Shown piece by piece: positions 7,034 to 17,214 of a DNA stretch of 64,000 bases. The position numbers were made by a program, and so were the translations under genes. This DNA is from Parendozoicomonas haliclonae (GTDB lineage Bacteria; Pseudomonadota; Gammaproteobacteria; Pseudomonadales; Endozoicomonadaceae). The notes under the pieces were generated by a model. It made no database searches and was not told the DNA's origin. It saw only the letters and a program-made list of their open reading frames with translations. Each line of letters opens with the position of its first letter. Within the stretch, counting starts at the first letter, position 1. The DNA is taken from the NCBI RefSeq assembly GCF_900174585.1, contig NZ_FWPT01000001.1, positions 310,001 through 374,000 on the forward strand. Reading direction: 5' to 3'.

Positions 7034-8215
7034 ATGGAAAAATTACCGAAAGGTGTAGAACTACACGGGGCGAATCTGCGGATTCGTTTCATGCGGAACC
7101 GGAGAGCATACGTACTAAAGTTTAAAGACCTCCCAAAAAGCGAGGACAATATCCAATATGCTGGCTTCATACGTGGTCAAATTATGCGGAAGCTCAAGGC
7201 TGGGGAGTTCCGAGTAAAAGATTACATGGATACATTCGAGCCGGACAACGCGCTATTTAGAGAGTACGGCACGGCAGTATCGAAGACGAAGGATACTGTT
7301 TCTGATTTGTTGGATATGTGGTGGAAAGCGAAAAAGGACATATTTAAAAACTCTACAGCACTTACATATAAAAGGAACATACGGAGGTGTAAGGAGTTTT
7401 TCGGCGATAAGTTAGCCTCTGAACTGACGACAAACATGATCGAAAAAAAGTTAGAAAACTCACAGCACAACAAGACAACACTCCGGGTATACCTAACCCC
7501 ACTAAAAAATGCGTACAAATGGGCGATAAAATCAGATGGTAGCGACATATCGAATAACCCCGTAGTGGGCTTTGAGGTTCCTCTGCGCCCCAGAAAGGTC
7601 GAAAAAGAGATAGCGAAACGATCCAAAGAAATTAAGGTCTTCTCTGGGGCGGAGCTAAAAGCTATCCGCGAGAACTCAGGGGATACTATATGGGTGAACG
7701 CTGCGCTGTTCCAAGCGTTTACCGGCATACGGACGGGGGAGCTGATGCCGTTGACATGGGGGGACGTAGACCTAGATAAAGGGGTGGCTTCTATAAACAA
7801 GCGAGTTTACAGCGGAGAAGAAGACGACCCAAAGACGGTAAGCTCAACCCGATTGGTGGACTTAGACCCACCGGCAATAGAAGCACTCATGAGGGAGAAG
7901 GAGAGGACAGGTCGGGACTCCGGGGTCGTATTCGTTGGGAGTAGGAAAAAAAGGAAAACTCCTTGCCGCCAATCTGCGTACTCAAAAGGGTTCAAGAAGG
8001 TATGCCAAAAGGCGGGTGTAGAATACAGAGATACGTACCAATTACGCCACACTTTCGCGTCCCGACAAATAGCGAAAAGGGAAGACGTAGTTTGGATAGC
8101 CCAACAGATGGGGCACGCGAACACGAAAATGTTAATCGAGACCTACGGGATTGACATCATGCGGGGTGATGATGGAAAGTACGTCCGCAAGTCAGTACAA
8201 ACACTGGACGATTGA
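7034..8215 (+). CDS. Tyrosine-recombinase phage integrase
   Basis: A 393-residue integrase. It has an N-terminal arm-binding region (about 1-80), a core-binding SAM-like domain (about 85-180) and a catalytic domain with R233 in T-G-I-R-T-G-E, R338-H339 in L-R-H-T-F-A-S, G360-H361 and the nucleophile Y371 in I-E-T-Y-G. The first histidine of the usual H-x-x-R box is tyrosine here, which I recall as frequent in phage integrases of this type. GGGGG sits 6 bases before the ATG. It is the last gene of the element; three arm-type repeats and host DNA follow, so it marks the right end of the prophage. Confidence 0.95.
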   Translation: MEKLPKGVELHGANLRIRFMRNRRAYVLKFKDLPKSEDNIQYAGFIRGQIMRKLKAGEFRVKDYMDTFEPDNALFREYGTAVSKTKDTVSDLLDMWWKAKKDIFKNSTALTYKRNIRRCKEFFGDKLASELTTNMIEKKLENSQHNKTTLRVYLTPLKNAYKWAIKSDGSDISNNPVVGFEVPLRPRKVEKEIAKRSKEIKVFSGAELKAIRENSGDTIWVNAALFQAFTGIRTGELMPLTWGDVDLDKGVASINKRVYSGEEDDPKTVSSTRLVDLDPPAIEALMREKERTGRDSGVVFVGSRKKRKTPCRQSAYSKGFKKVCQKAGVEYRDTYQLRHTFASRQIAKREDVVWIAQQMGHANTKMLIETYGIDIMRGDDGKYVRKSVQTLDD

Positions 8216-8251
8216 GTCTCACTACTGGAAAAAATGCCTAATTTCACATGG

Positions 8252-8286
8252 ATTTGCCCAAGCATTTGCCCAGACAGATTTGCCCA
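8252..8286. repeat. Three direct repeats, likely integrase arm sites
   Basis: ATTTGCCCA occurs at 8252-8260, 8264-8272 and 8278-8286, spaced 12 and 14 bases apart, just after the integrase stop. Clustered short direct repeats at this place are typical integrase arm-type binding sites within attL/attR. Confidence 0.6.
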
Positions 8287-8293
8287 AAACAAC

Positions 8294-8315
8294 AAACCCG
8301 TCTAAGTCAGGGTTT
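8294..8315. repeat. Short inverted repeat at element/host border
   Basis: AAACCC (8294-8299) and GGGTTT (8310-8315) form a hairpin with a 10-base loop. It could end integrase transcription or mark the crossover core. No tRNA gene is present here to supply a standard attachment site, and the left end of the element is outside the window. Confidence 0.3.
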
Positions 8316-8328
8316 TGCGGGGGGTAAG

Positions 8329-8356
8329 TTGCATTAGGAAGGGAATCAGTTAGAAT
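8329..8356 (+). promoter_or_regulatory. Sigma-70-like promoter for ndk
   Basis: TTGCAT (8329-8334), 16-base spacer and TAGAAT (8351-8356). It would start transcription about 120 bases before ndk. The leader from 8363 to 8485 shows no gene. Confidence 0.5.
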
Positions 8357-8485
8357 CGCCTCCGGAAAAGCACTAATTGGTCTGGACTGCTAATTTTTTA
8401 TTCCAACACGCAGTCACAGCCAAACAATAATGTGGATCGTTTTCTCTGAGATTCACTACAACAAGCAAACGTCGGGAGAATAAAC

Positions 8486-8917
8486 ATGGCCGTAGAGCGC
8501 ACACTGTCCATCATCAAGCCGGACGCTGTCGCCAAGAATGTCATTGGCAAAATCTACAGCCGCTTTGAAAAAGCGGATCTCAAAATTGTCGCTGGCAAAA
8601 TGCTGCACCTCTCTCAGGAGAAGGCAGAAGGTTTTTACGCAGAGCACAAAGAACGTCCTTTCTTCGGCGATCTGGTTAAGTTCATGACTTCCGGTCCCGT
8701 TGTTGTTTCCGTTCTGGAAGGCGAGAACGCTGTTGCTCTGCATCGTGAGCTGATGGGTGCTACCAACCCTAAAGAAGCGGCAGAAGGCACCATCCGTGCT
8801 GACTTCGCTGAAACAATTGATGAAAATGCTGTGCACGGTTCTGACTCCCCTGCGTCAGCTGCCCGTGAAGTGGCTTACTTCTTTGAGGACAGCGAAATCT
8901 GCCCTCGCACCCGCTGA
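8486..8917 (+). CDS. ndk: Nucleoside diphosphate kinase
   Basis: A 143-residue enzyme that transfers the gamma-phosphate of ATP to nucleoside diphosphates through a phosphohistidine. The catalytic H117 lies in the V-H-G-S-D-S motif, and the N-terminal T-L-S-I-I-K-P-D signature is intact; length is standard. GGGAG precedes the ATG. In related genomes ndk follows the isc gene cluster; here its upstream neighbour is the prophage integrase, so the element has separated them. A UUCG-capped terminator follows. Confidence 0.98.
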   Translation: MAVERTLSIIKPDAVAKNVIGKIYSRFEKADLKIVAGKMLHLSQEKAEGFYAEHKERPFFGDLVKFMTSGPVVVSVLEGENAVALHRELMGATNPKEAAEGTIRADFAETIDENAVHGSDSPASAAREVAYFFEDSEICPRTR

Positions 8918-8950
8918 GTTTTGCGGGCTCCGGCTTGTAGCTAAAGCAGT

Positions 8951-8975
8951 AAGCAGCCTTCGGGCTGCTTTCTTG
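8951..8975 (+). terminator. Terminator after ndk
   Basis: AAGCAGCC and GGCTGCTT flank a TTCG tetraloop (8959-8962), followed by a T-rich tail. Confidence 0.85.
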
Positions 8976-9048
8976 TTTGAAGACAGTAGCTTAAACAGAA
9001 AGCCGGCCCGTTCTCAGCGGCGCGTTATACCTTGAGGTGATGTGATCA

Positions 9049-10203
9049 ATGAGTGTTGAAAAAGTTAATCTATTGGGTCTTACGAGAGAGAAGCTTGGCG
9101 ATTTCTTTAAGGAAATTGGTGAGAAGCCCTTCCGTGCTCAGCAGGTTATGAAGTGGATCCATCACTTTGGTGTCGATGACTTTGATGCTATGACCAACGT
9201 CAGCAAGGCCCTGCGTGCCAAGCTGAAAGAGATTGCTGAAATCCGTGGCCCGGAAATTGTTTCTTTTAACGAATCTTCCGATGGTACCCGTAAGTGGGTT
9301 GTCCGTGTGACCAGCGGCAGCTGTGTGGAAACGGTTTATATCCCGGATAATGGCCGTGGCACCCTGTGTGTGTCTTCCCAGGCCGGTTGCTCTCTGGATT
9401 GCAGCTTCTGCTCCACTGGTAAGCAGGGCTTCAACTCCGATCTGACTGTGGCAGAGATCATCGGTCAGGTATGGATGGCGGTGAAGTCTTTTGGTCCACC
9501 GGCTTCCAGCGAACAGCGTTCTGTTACCAATGTGGTGATGATGGGTATGGGCGAACCTCTGCTCAACCTGGATAACGTCATTGATGCCATGAATCTGATG
9601 ATGGACGACTTCTCCTACGGTCTGTCCAAGCGTCGGGTGACTCTGAGTACCTCTGGTGTGGTACCGAACCTGCTCAAGATGATCGGCCGTACCGATGTGT
9701 CTCTGGCTGTTTCTCTGCACGCGCCAAATGATGAACTGCGTAACGAGCTGGTACCGATCAACAAAAAGTACAACCTGAAAGAACTGCTTTCAGCAATTGA
9801 TGCTTACATGGAAAGCCTGCCGGATAACTCCCGTGTGGTGACCATTGAGTACACCCTGCTGGCTGGCGTGAACGATCAGCCAGAACATGCGGAACAGCTC
9901 ATTGCTCTGCTCAAGGATGTACCGTGCAAGCTGAACCTGATACCCTTCAATCCATTCCCTCATTCGGGATATGAGCGTCCTAGTAACAATGCAATTCGAC
10001 GCTTTCAGGTGATGCTGCTTGATGCTGGCTTTAACACAACTGTCCGTAAGACCCGCGGTGAAGATATTGATGCCGCGTGTGGCCAGCTGGTTGGTTCGGT
10101 GATGGATAAGACCCGTCGCAGCGCCCGTTATGAAGCGCTGCGGAATGAAGCTGTTCAGCAGGCAGAGCCTGAAGCCGTCAAGATGGTAGACCAGGCTTCC
10201 TGA
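9049..10203 (+). CDS. rlmN: Dual-specificity 23S rRNA/tRNA adenine-C2 methyltransferase
   Basis: A 384-residue radical-SAM enzyme that methylates C2 of A2503 in 23S rRNA and A37 in some tRNAs. The radical-SAM cluster is C114-x3-C118-x2-C121; C118 also resolves the methylated intermediate. The second catalytic cysteine is C344 in A-A-C-G-Q-L. Length and order (ndk, rlmN, pilF) match gammaproteobacteria. It is read from ATG 9049 with GAGGTGAT upstream. Confidence 0.97.
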   Translation: MSVEKVNLLGLTREKLGDFFKEIGEKPFRAQQVMKWIHHFGVDDFDAMTNVSKALRAKLKEIAEIRGPEIVSFNESSDGTRKWVVRVTSGSCVETVYIPDNGRGTLCVSSQAGCSLDCSFCSTGKQGFNSDLTVAEIIGQVWMAVKSFGPPASSEQRSVTNVVMMGMGEPLLNLDNVIDAMNLMMDDFSYGLSKRRVTLSTSGVVPNLLKMIGRTDVSLAVSLHAPNDELRNELVPINKKYNLKELLSAIDAYMESLPDNSRVVTIEYTLLAGVNDQPEHAEQLIALLKDVPCKLNLIPFNPFPHSGYERPSNNAIRRFQVMLLDAGFNTTVRKTRGEDIDAACGQLVGSVMDKTRRSARYEALRNEAVQQAEPEAVKMVDQAS

Positions 10204-10278
10204 TCAGAGATTTGTCATCGTCTGATGCAGGAACCCGTAGCGTCTCACCATAGGCAGGAATTAATCGAACAGCACACT

Positions 10279-11082
10279 ATGGATAACCCGAGGCGCTACG
10301 CGCACCCCGTCATAAAAGCTGCACTACTGACTCTGGCCGCCAGTTTTACTCTGGCTGGCTGTGTCAGTACGCTCCCGCCGGAAGGCCAGAAAAAGGTCGA
10401 ACCGGAAATCTTTGAACAGAAAAACCTCGAAATTGCCCACGGTTTTCTACAGCAGGGGTATCCCCAGCGTGCGATCAGCCGTCTGGAAGAGATCCTGAAG
10501 GTTAATCGTCAGTCCGCCCGCACCTATGGCATGTTGGGTGTCGTTTATCAGTCTCAGGGTGAATATGATCTGGCGGAGAAGAACTTTGTTCGTTCGCTGG
10601 ATATCGACTCTGACGCGTCCGACGTTCGTAACAATTTCGGTGTGCTGCTTTACACCACCGGCAAGTACGATCAGGCCCGCAAGCAGTTCGAGCTGGCTAC
10701 GGATGATATCTACTACGATAACCGCAGCCGGGCCTTCGAGAACCTGGGTTTTGTATCCCTTCAGACCGGTGATAGGGAAGAGGCCAGACAGCTGTTCAAG
10801 AGAGCACTCCGTCTGGATCAAAATCTTGTGCGGGCCAGTCTTGAATTAACCGATATGTTCCATGAAGATGGCAACTTCGTAGAGTCGGAACGTTATTTTC
10901 AGAATTACCAGCGGTTAACCCAGAATTCACGGCCATCGCCCCGGGCATTGCTGCTTGGTATCGAACTGGCACGGGTTTTCCGTCAAGAGAACAGACTGGC
11001 AGACTACGCAGACCAGCTGACCCGTTTCTATCCGGGCTCGGCGGAATATCGCAAATATCAGGCTTCATTGCGAAATGACTGA
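10279..11082 (+). CDS. pilF: Type IV pilus biogenesis lipoprotein PilF/PilW
   Basis: A 267-residue outer-membrane lipoprotein with a signal peptide ending in the lipobox L-A-G-C (mature cysteine about residue 28) and about six tetratricopeptide repeats (about 55-220). PilF is the pilotin that places secretin PilQ in the outer membrane. The start at 10279 gives a normal signal peptide; an upstream ATG at 10225 would add 18 polar residues before it. It overlaps rodZ by eight bases, so the two are probably co-translated. No other pilus genes are in the window. Confidence 0.9.
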   Translation: MDNPRRYAHPVIKAALLTLAASFTLAGCVSTLPPEGQKKVEPEIFEQKNLEIAHGFLQQGYPQRAISRLEEILKVNRQSARTYGMLGVVYQSQGEYDLAEKNFVRSLDIDSDASDVRNNFGVLLYTTGKYDQARKQFELATDDIYYDNRSRAFENLGFVSLQTGDREEARQLFKRALRLDQNLVRASLELTDMFHEDGNFVESERYFQNYQRLTQNSRPSPRALLLGIELARVFRQENRLADYADQLTRFYPGSAEYRKYQASLRND

Positions 11083-12097
11083 AGAAACTTCATCGAATGA
11101 CGCCTCAGAAGGCAGTAATGGCCGGACTGAGGAAAAATTCCAGGGCGCAGGTGAGCTGCTTGCTGAAGCCCGGGAAAAGAAAGGGCTGACTCTGGATCAG
11201 GTATCCGAGCGGCTCAAGTTGTCTGTGAATTACCTCAAGGATCTGGAAGCCTGCCATTACGAGCACCTTCCTGGTCGTGCTTTTGTCAAAGGCTACCTGC
11301 GCAGCTATGCCCGTCTGGTTGATCTGGACGAAGAGCGTGTTATCGCGTTGTTCGGTGAAACTGTGCAGGCGGACCAGCAAGTTGCCCAGCTGCTGCGGGA
11401 ACCTTTGCCGGAACGCCATACCCCATCCGGCCGTTGGCTGACTATCTTCTCTATTGTGCTGGTGCTCGGCATTGTCGGTGGCAGCACTTACTGGTGGATG
11501 AGCGGCAGTACCCCGGAAGCGGATTCTGTACAGACGGTTCAGGGAGCCACCCTGCCTTCGGGTGCAGAAAAGTCTTCAGTGGTGGCGCCTGCTGGAACTG
11601 ACAGTGCTGTTGAGCAGTCTGCAGGCCAGGAAGAGGCAAATGCCTCGTTAGAGACTGGAGCCCCTATTTACTCTGAACCTGTTGAACAGGCAGAAGAGGT
11701 GGTTGAGCCAGCAGCTCCTGTTGTTGAGAGCTCCATTGTAGAGGTTGTCGAGCAGCCAGCTATTGTCGAGCCTGCACCTGAGGAAACGGTTGCAGTTGTG
11801 GAACCGCCGGCTGCTGCCAGTGTTACCGAGGAAGTGCCACAACAGCCGTCTGCAGGTAATCAGCTGGTCATTCGCTTCTCTGAAGACTGCTGGGTAGAGA
11901 TTAAAAACGCTGAAGGGCGAGTGCTGGTTGCAGACCTCAAGCGTGCCGGTACTGAGTTGAGCCTTGAAGAAGAAGGCCCGGTCAGTATCAAATTCGGCAA
12001 TGTGGCAGCGGTGGAATCTGTGCTGTTTAACGGCCAGGCGGTTGGCGAGAATATTCCTGCCAGCAGTCGGGGAGTTGGTCGCCTGAATCTGGGCTGA
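11075..12097 (+). CDS. rodZ: Cytoskeleton protein RodZ
   Basis: A 340-residue bitopic membrane protein that links MreB to the wall-elongation machinery. The cytoplasmic N-terminal HTH domain (about 25-95, L-T-L-D-Q-V-S-E-R-L) binds MreB in characterised homologues. One transmembrane segment follows (about 128-150), then a proline/glutamate/valine-rich periplasmic linker (about 155-255) and a C-terminal DUF4115 beta-domain (about 262-335, with E-D-C-W-V-E-I). Organisation is complete. In related genomes ispG comes next; here it is missing. Confidence 0.93.
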   Translation: MTEETSSNDASEGSNGRTEEKFQGAGELLAEAREKKGLTLDQVSERLKLSVNYLKDLEACHYEHLPGRAFVKGYLRSYARLVDLDEERVIALFGETVQADQQVAQLLREPLPERHTPSGRWLTIFSIVLVLGIVGGSTYWWMSGSTPEADSVQTVQGATLPSGAEKSSVVAPAGTDSAVEQSAGQEEANASLETGAPIYSEPVEQAEEVVEPAAPVVESSIVEVVEQPAIVEPAPEETVAVVEPPAAASVTEEVPQQPSAGNQLVIRFSEDCWVEIKNAEGRVLVADLKRAGTELSLEEEGPVSIKFGNVAAVESVLFNGQAVGENIPASSRGVGRLNLG

Positions 12098-12165
12098 TAA
12101 ACTTACGCCCCTGTGGATATTTGTTGGAGGCGTGCGTGAACGGAATGCATGCATGTCTCTTGATT

Positions 12166-12201
12166 CACAGGTTACCTTTCCGGAAGGAAACGTAACCTGT
12201 G
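12166..12201. repeat. Strong hairpin between rodZ and hisS
   Basis: CACAGGTTAC (12166-12175) and GTAACCTGTG (12192-12201) are perfectly complementary around a 16-base centre that itself contains TTCCGGAA. It lies where ispG would be expected and may be an attenuator, a terminator without a T-run or a deletion scar. Confidence 0.55.
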
Positions 12202-12246
12202 GCTGTATATATTTGACCTGTTGTTACAGATATTAAGGATTGTAAG

Positions 12247-13524
12247 TTGGCTAAACAGCTGCAAGCCATTCGTGGTATGAACGATATTCTCCCTGATCAG
12301 ACTCCGGTATGGGGCTGGCTGGAGAATCATGTCCGTCATACTCTGGCTCAATACGGCTACCGTGAAATGCGGGTGCCGATTGTTGAATCTACCAGCCTGT
12401 TTGCCCGTGGCATCGGCGAGAACACCGATGTTGTGGAAAAGGAAATGTACACCTTCGAGGACCGCGGCGGCGACAGCCTGACCCTGCGTCCTGAAGCGAC
12501 TGCCTGCTGTGTACGCGCCGGCATTGAACATGGTCTGTTCCACAATCAGCAGCAGCGTATCTGGACCTCCGGTCCAATGTTCCGTTACGAGCGTCCTCAG
12601 AAAGGCCGCTACCGTCAATTCCATCAGGTGAGTGTGGAAACCTTTGGTATGGACGGTCCGGACATTGATGCCGAACTGATTCTGATGACCTGGTCCCTGT
12701 GGAAAAAGCTGGGTCTGGACAAGCACGTTACTCTGGAGCTGAACACCCTGGGTGATCTGGATTCCCGTCAGCGTTACCGTGAAGCCCTGATCGCGTATCT
12801 GGAGCAGCACGTGGATGCTCTGGATGAGGACAGCAAGCGCCGGATGTACGCCAACCCTCTGCGGGTTCTGGACAGCAAGGACAAGGGTACTCAGGCCGCT
12901 CTGGTGGATGCTCCAAAGCTGCACGACTATCTGGATGATGAGTCCCGTGCACACTTTGAAACACTGTGTGCGATTCTGGATGATGCTGGTGTAAAATACG
13001 TGATCAACCAGCGTTTGGTGCGCGGTCTGGATTATTATAACCGAACCGTGTTTGAATGGATTACCTCCGCATTGGGTGCCCAGGGCACTGTCTGCGGTGG
13101 TGGCCGTTATGACGGTCTGGTGGAACAGTTGGGCGGCAAGCCGGTCAAAGCCTGTGGTTTTGCCATGGGTATGGAGCGTCTGGTGCTGTTGTTGGAAACC
13201 TGCGGTCTGGTGCCGGAAGAGATTTCCACAACTGTTGATGCTGCTCTGGTCACCTTTGGTGATGTTGGCACCTACGGCATGGTGCTGGCGGAGCGTCTGC
13301 GCGAAGCTTGCCCGAGCCTGCGTCTGCAGGTCAGCTGTGGCGGTGGCAGCGTGAAGAGCCAGATGAAAAAAGCCGACAAGAGTGGTGCCCGTATCGCTCT
13401 GATGGTTGGTGAAGATGAAAAGCGCGATGGCAAGGTCAGCGTGAAATTCCTGCGTGAAGAGAAGCCTCAGGTGACTCTGACCCTGGATGAACTGATTGCC
13501 ACCGAGCTGGCAGCGAACTGTTAA
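12247..13524 (+). CDS. hisS: Histidyl-tRNA synthetase
   Basis: A 425-residue class II aminoacyl-tRNA synthetase that charges tRNA-His. Motif 2 is visible as [17 protein letters not shown], and the histidine-specific signatures [14 protein letters not shown] and G-G-G-R-Y-D-G-L are intact. A C-terminal anticodon-binding domain occupies about 330-425. The start is TTG at 12247 (M-A-K-Q-L-Q), with AAGGA upstream. Length is normal. Confidence 0.97.
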   Translation: MAKQLQAIRGMNDILPDQTPVWGWLENHVRHTLAQYGYREMRVPIVESTSLFARGIGENTDVVEKEMYTFEDRGGDSLTLRPEATACCVRAGIEHGLFHNQQQRIWTSGPMFRYERPQKGRYRQFHQVSVETFGMDGPDIDAELILMTWSLWKKLGLDKHVTLELNTLGDLDSRQRYREALIAYLEQHVDALDEDSKRRMYANPLRVLDSKDKGTQAALVDAPKLHDYLDDESRAHFETLCAILDDAGVKYVINQRLVRGLDYYNRTVFEWITSALGAQGTVCGGGRYDGLVEQLGGKPVKACGFAMGMERLVLLLETCGLVPEEISTTVDAALVTFGDVGTYGMVLAERLREACPSLRLQVSCGGGSVKSQMKKADKSGARIALMVGEDEKRDGKVSVKFLREEKPQVTLTLDELIATELAANC

Positions 13525-13621
13525 TAAATAACAGAGCTAATAACACTCGATCCCGGTGTTCTCTGCGGAGCGCACCGGAGCAAAGCGCAGTAAGGCGATA
13601 CTAAGAACTTGGGAGTTTAGA

Positions 13622-14287
13622 GTGGATAGTATGCGTACCGAAGAGGAACAGGTCGCGGCCCTTAAGCAGTTCTGGAAAGACTATGGCTCTGCCATTCTTC
13701 TCGGGGTGCTCATTTCTCTGGCCCTGGTCTATGGCTGGAAAGCTTGGAACAACCATAAGGCGGAGCAGGCTCAGGTGTCTTCCGGCCTGTATCAGGAACT
13801 TCTGGATCTTTCCCTGAATCAGCCTGGTCAGGCTCTGACCACTGAGCAGCAGGCATCTTTTGATAATCTGCTGAACACCCTGAAAGCGGATCACCAGGAT
13901 ACTGTTTACACACAGTTTGCTGCGCTGCTGAAGGCTGCCCGTTCCGTTCAGGACGGCAACCTGGGTGCTGCCCGTGAACAGCTGGAATGGGTGCTGCAGA
14001 AGAACCCTAAACAGGATGTTGCCACTATCGCCCGCATGCGTCTTGCCCGTGTTGAAATGGCTGACGGTCAGGCTGAGAAGGCTCTGGAAATCCTGAACCA
14101 GATTGACCAGCCAGGAGCTTTCAAAGCATCCTATGAAGAATATCGTGGCGATGTACTGCTGGCGCTGGGGCGCTCTGATGAAGCACGTACCGCCTACCAA
14201 CTGGCTGTTGATCTGGCAGAGCAAAATGGTCAGCCTCGTCCGCTGGTTGCCCTGAAACTGGATGATCTGGCCAAGACCGGAGAATAA
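13622..14287 (+). CDS. yfgM: Periplasmic chaperone-like protein YfgM
   Basis: A membrane-anchored protein of about 221 residues: short cytoplasmic N-terminus, one transmembrane helix (about 23-43, S-A-I-L-L-G-V-L-I-S-L-A-L-V-Y) and a periplasmic TPR-like domain. In E. coli YfgM associates with the SecYEG translocon and PpiD. The GTG at 13622 has GGGAG at good distance; ATG at 13631 is a possible alternative. It lies between hisS and bamB, the standard order. Confidence 0.9.
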   Translation: MDSMRTEEEQVAALKQFWKDYGSAILLGVLISLALVYGWKAWNNHKAEQAQVSSGLYQELLDLSLNQPGQALTTEQQASFDNLLNTLKADHQDTVYTQFAALLKAARSVQDGNLGAAREQLEWVLQKNPKQDVATIARMRLARVEMADGQAEKALEILNQIDQPGAFKASYEEYRGDVLLALGRSDEARTAYQLAVDLAEQNGQPRPLVALKLDDLAKTGE

Positions 14288-14295
14288 GATTAGTG

Positions 14296-15486
14296 ATGCT
14301 GAACCTCGCCGCACTGAAAAAAGGGCATGAAGGCCTGAATAAAGGATTTCTCACGGCTGTAATGAGTCTTGCGCTGCTCGGTCTTGCCGGGTGCAGCAGT
14401 GACGGTGAGGAAGCAGTAGAGCCCGCCCCACTTCCCGACTTCACCGCTGAAGTCACCATCAAGGAAGTCTGGAGCCATGGTGTTGGCAGTGGTCAGGGTG
14501 ATTCCTGGCTGCATCTGACTCCGGTGGTTGAAGGCGATCGTATTTATACCGCCGGTGCATCCGGTCAGGTCACTGCTCTGGATCGTACTTCTGGTAAGGA
14601 AATCTGGGCTGTTGAGCTGGACCGTCGCATCAGTGGTGGTGCCGGTATTGGTGAAGACCTGGCTCTGGTCGCAACCCGTGACGGCCACGTTATTGCTTTG
14701 AATGCTGCCGATGGCAGCAAGCTCTGGGAAACTCCGGTTTCCAGTGAATCTCTCTCTGCTCCACAAGTTGCCAACGGTGTGGTTGTGGTGCAGACCATTG
14801 ATTCCAAAATTACCGGTCTGGATGCCAAAACCGGCAAGCCGCTGTGGATTCAGGAGACCCTGCAGCCGGTGCTGACCCTGCGTGGTACCTCGACTCCGCT
14901 GGTTAGCCGTGGCGTGGTCTTTGCCGGCTTTGCCAATGGTGAAGCCCGTGCTTTCCGTGCTGACAACGGCAGCCTGCTCTGGGATGCCAAGGTCGCCGTA
15001 CCGCGTGGTTCTTCCGAACTGGAGCGTATGGTTGATGTGGAAGCAACACCACTGATCAGTGATGATCTGCTCTACATGGTCAGCTATCAGGGTAATGTGG
15101 TTGCTATCGACCCGGCCAGTGGTCGTGTGCTGTGGGCCCGTGAAGCGTCCAGCTATGAGAGCATGTCCGAAGGTTTTGGTAACCTCTATCTGACCGATGC
15201 GGAAAGTTTTGTATCCGGTGTGGATCAGCGTACCGGCAGTGTGGTCTGGACCCAGAAAGATCTGAAAAACCGTGGCCTGTCCGGCCCGGAAACGTCCGGC
15301 AGTCAGGTTGTGGCGGGTGACTTTGAAGGTTACCTCCATGCGCTGTCTCAGGTTGATGGCCGCATTGTTGGCCGCACCAAGGTGGATTCCTCCGGTATCC
15401 GCGTAAAGCCTCTGGTGGTTGATGACATGATTTATGTCTACACCAATGATGGCTATCTGTTTGCTCTGACTATCCAGAGCAAATAA
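14296..15486 (+). CDS. bamB: Outer membrane assembly lipoprotein BamB
   Basis: A 396-residue lipoprotein of the BAM complex, which inserts beta-barrel proteins into the outer membrane. It has a signal peptide with lipobox L-A-G-C followed by an eight-bladed PQQ-like beta-propeller; repeated patterns such as A-L-D-x-x-S-G-K-x-x-W and A-I-D-P-A-S-G-R-V-L-W mark the blades. An adjacent GTG at 14293 is an alternative start. It follows yfgM by eight bases and belongs to the same transcript. Confidence 0.95.
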   Translation: MLNLAALKKGHEGLNKGFLTAVMSLALLGLAGCSSDGEEAVEPAPLPDFTAEVTIKEVWSHGVGSGQGDSWLHLTPVVEGDRIYTAGASGQVTALDRTSGKEIWAVELDRRISGGAGIGEDLALVATRDGHVIALNAADGSKLWETPVSSESLSAPQVANGVVVVQTIDSKITGLDAKTGKPLWIQETLQPVLTLRGTSTPLVSRGVVFAGFANGEARAFRADNGSLLWDAKVAVPRGSSELERMVDVEATPLISDDLLYMVSYQGNVVAIDPASGRVLWAREASSYESMSEGFGNLYLTDAESFVSGVDQRTGSVVWTQKDLKNRGLSGPETSGSQVVAGDFEGYLHALSQVDGRIVGRTKVDSSGIRVKPLVVDDMIYVYTNDGYLFALTIQSK

Positions 15487-15580
15487 CCCACCGTTATCAC
15501 GGGTTCTTTCAGGATAAAGAGTCCGGGTGGAACTAAAATTTGAGCCTGTAACCGATTGCGGGTGCAGGCAACAGACATGG

Positions 15581-15615
15581 ACGGCTACCGAGAGGTGGCC
15601 GTTTGCTGTTTTCTG
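15581..15615 (+). terminator. Possible terminator after bamB
   Basis: ACGGCTACC pairs with GGTGGCCGT (one G-T pair) around GAGA, followed by the T-rich stretch TTGCTGTTTTC. It lies in the 208-base gap before der, which shows no gene and may hold a der promoter. Confidence 0.5.
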
Positions 15616-15694
15616 TCTTCGGGCTTTCAACGTCATTTTGACCCAGATGTTGGCCTCTCCGAAGACACTGATGTGATTTTTGGAAAGAGTAAGA

Positions 15695-17173
15695 ATGCTT
15701 CCTGTCATTGCCCTGGTTGGGCGTCCCAATGTTGGTAAATCAACGCTTTTTAACCAGCTGACCCGCAGCCGCGATGCGCTGGTGGCCGATTACGCGGGTC
15801 TGACCCGTGACCGTAAATACGGCGAAGGTCGTCTGGGTGACCGTGACTACATCGTAGTGGATACCGGTGGTATCAGCGGTGATGAAGACGGCATCGACAG
15901 CCATATGGCGGAGCAGTCCCTGACTGCGATCGACGAAGCTGATGTGGTGCTGTTCCTGGTGGATGCCCGCGCCGGTCTGACCGCTGCGGATGAGATGATT
16001 GCAGATTACCTGCGTCGTTCTCACAAGAAGGCACACCTGGTGCTGAACAAGACGGACGGTATCGATGAAGATGCCGCTGCTGCCGAATTCTTTAGCATCG
16101 GTATGGGCACGCCACTGCCGATTGCTGCTTCCCACAGCAAGGGTGTTCGTCAGCTGATTGATTATGTGCTGGAAGAAATCCCGGAAGTTGAAGACGAGTT
16201 CGACAGCGAGCCGGAAGAGCCAGGCATCAAGATGGCGATCGTTGGTCGTCCGAACGTGGGCAAGTCCACGCTGGTTAACCGTATGCTGGGTGAAGAGCGG
16301 GTTGTGGTTTTTGACCAGGCTGGTACCACCCGTGACAGCATCTACATTCCTTACGAGCGTTTTGAACAGCGTTACACGCTGATCGATACGGCGGGTGTGC
16401 GTCGCCGTGGCAAGGTGCATGAGACGGTAGAGAAGTTCTCCGTTATCAAGACCCTGAAGGCGATGGAAGACGCTAACGTGGTTATTCTGGTTCTCGATGC
16501 CCGCGAGGGTATTGTTGAGCAGGATCTGCACATGCTGGGCTTTGTACTCGACAGTGGTCGTTCATTGGTGATTGCCGTCAACAAATGGGATGGCATGAGC
16601 AACGATGAGCGCGAAGATGTGAAGCGTGAGCTGGATCGTCGTCTGAACTTTGTCGACTTTGCCCGCATCCACTTTATCTCTGCCATGCACGGTACCAATG
16701 TAGGGCACCTGTATGAGTCTGTAGAGGAAGCCTACGAGTCTGCCATGGGGCGCTGGACGTCTAACCAGCTGACCCGCATTCTGGAAGACGCTGTCGCCAC
16801 ACACCAACCACCAATGGTGCGCGGCCACAGAATCAAGCTGCGTTACTGTCACATGGGAGGTAGCAACCCACCGACCCTGATTATTCACGGTAACCAGGTG
16901 GATTCCATTCCGCAGTCCTACGTTCGCTATCTGGAAAACACTTTCCGGAACGTGTTGAAGCTGATGGGTACACCAATGAAGATCAACTTCAAGGGCAGTG
17001 AAAACCCGTTTGCGGATAAGCAGCGTAAAGAAAAGGTTCAGCAAAATGCCAAAAAGCGCCAGCTGGATCGCAGCGCTCAGAAGCGTATGGCGAAGGCTAA
17101 GGCACAGGGCAAGAAGGTTGTTGCAACCAAGAAAGCTGGTCCAAACAAGCGTAAGAACAAGGCCCGTGTCTAA
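15695..17173 (+). CDS. der: Ribosome-assembly GTPase Der (EngA)
   Basis: A 492-residue protein with two tandem GTPase domains, each with G-R-P-N-V-G-K-S-T, a G3 motif (D-T-G-G and D-T-A-G) and N-K-x-D (N-K-T-D, N-K-W-D), followed by a KH-like domain (about 360-440) and a lysine-rich tail. It acts in 50S subunit maturation. The ATG at 15695 (M-L-P-V-I-A-L-V-G) is preceded by GGAAAGAG; a TTG at 15680 would add five residues. Confidence 0.97.
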   Translation: MLPVIALVGRPNVGKSTLFNQLTRSRDALVADYAGLTRDRKYGEGRLGDRDYIVVDTGGISGDEDGIDSHMAEQSLTAIDEADVVLFLVDARAGLTAADEMIADYLRRSHKKAHLVLNKTDGIDEDAAAAEFFSIGMGTPLPIAASHSKGVRQLIDYVLEEIPEVEDEFDSEPEEPGIKMAIVGRPNVGKSTLVNRMLGEERVVVFDQAGTTRDSIYIPYERFEQRYTLIDTAGVRRRGKVHETVEKFSVIKTLKAMEDANVVILVLDAREGIVEQDLHMLGFVLDSGRSLVIAVNKWDGMSNDEREDVKRELDRRLNFVDFARIHFISAMHGTNVGHLYESVEEAYESAMGRWTSNQLTRILEDAVATHQPPMVRGHRIKLRYCHMGGSNPPTLIIHGNQVDSIPQSYVRYLENTFRNVLKLMGTPMKINFKGSENPFADKQRKEKVQQNAKKRQLDRSAQKRMAKAKAQGKKVVATKKAGPNKRKNKARV

Positions 17174-17214
17174 CGCTTCAGGCTAGCGGTCTTTCAGGCT
17201 ATTGGTCTTTAAGG

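Noticed and set aside
14290-15729. Long minus-strand open frame opposite bamB
   Set aside because: Bears no motif, lies wholly antisense to a well-supported gene, and is explained by biased third-codon positions.
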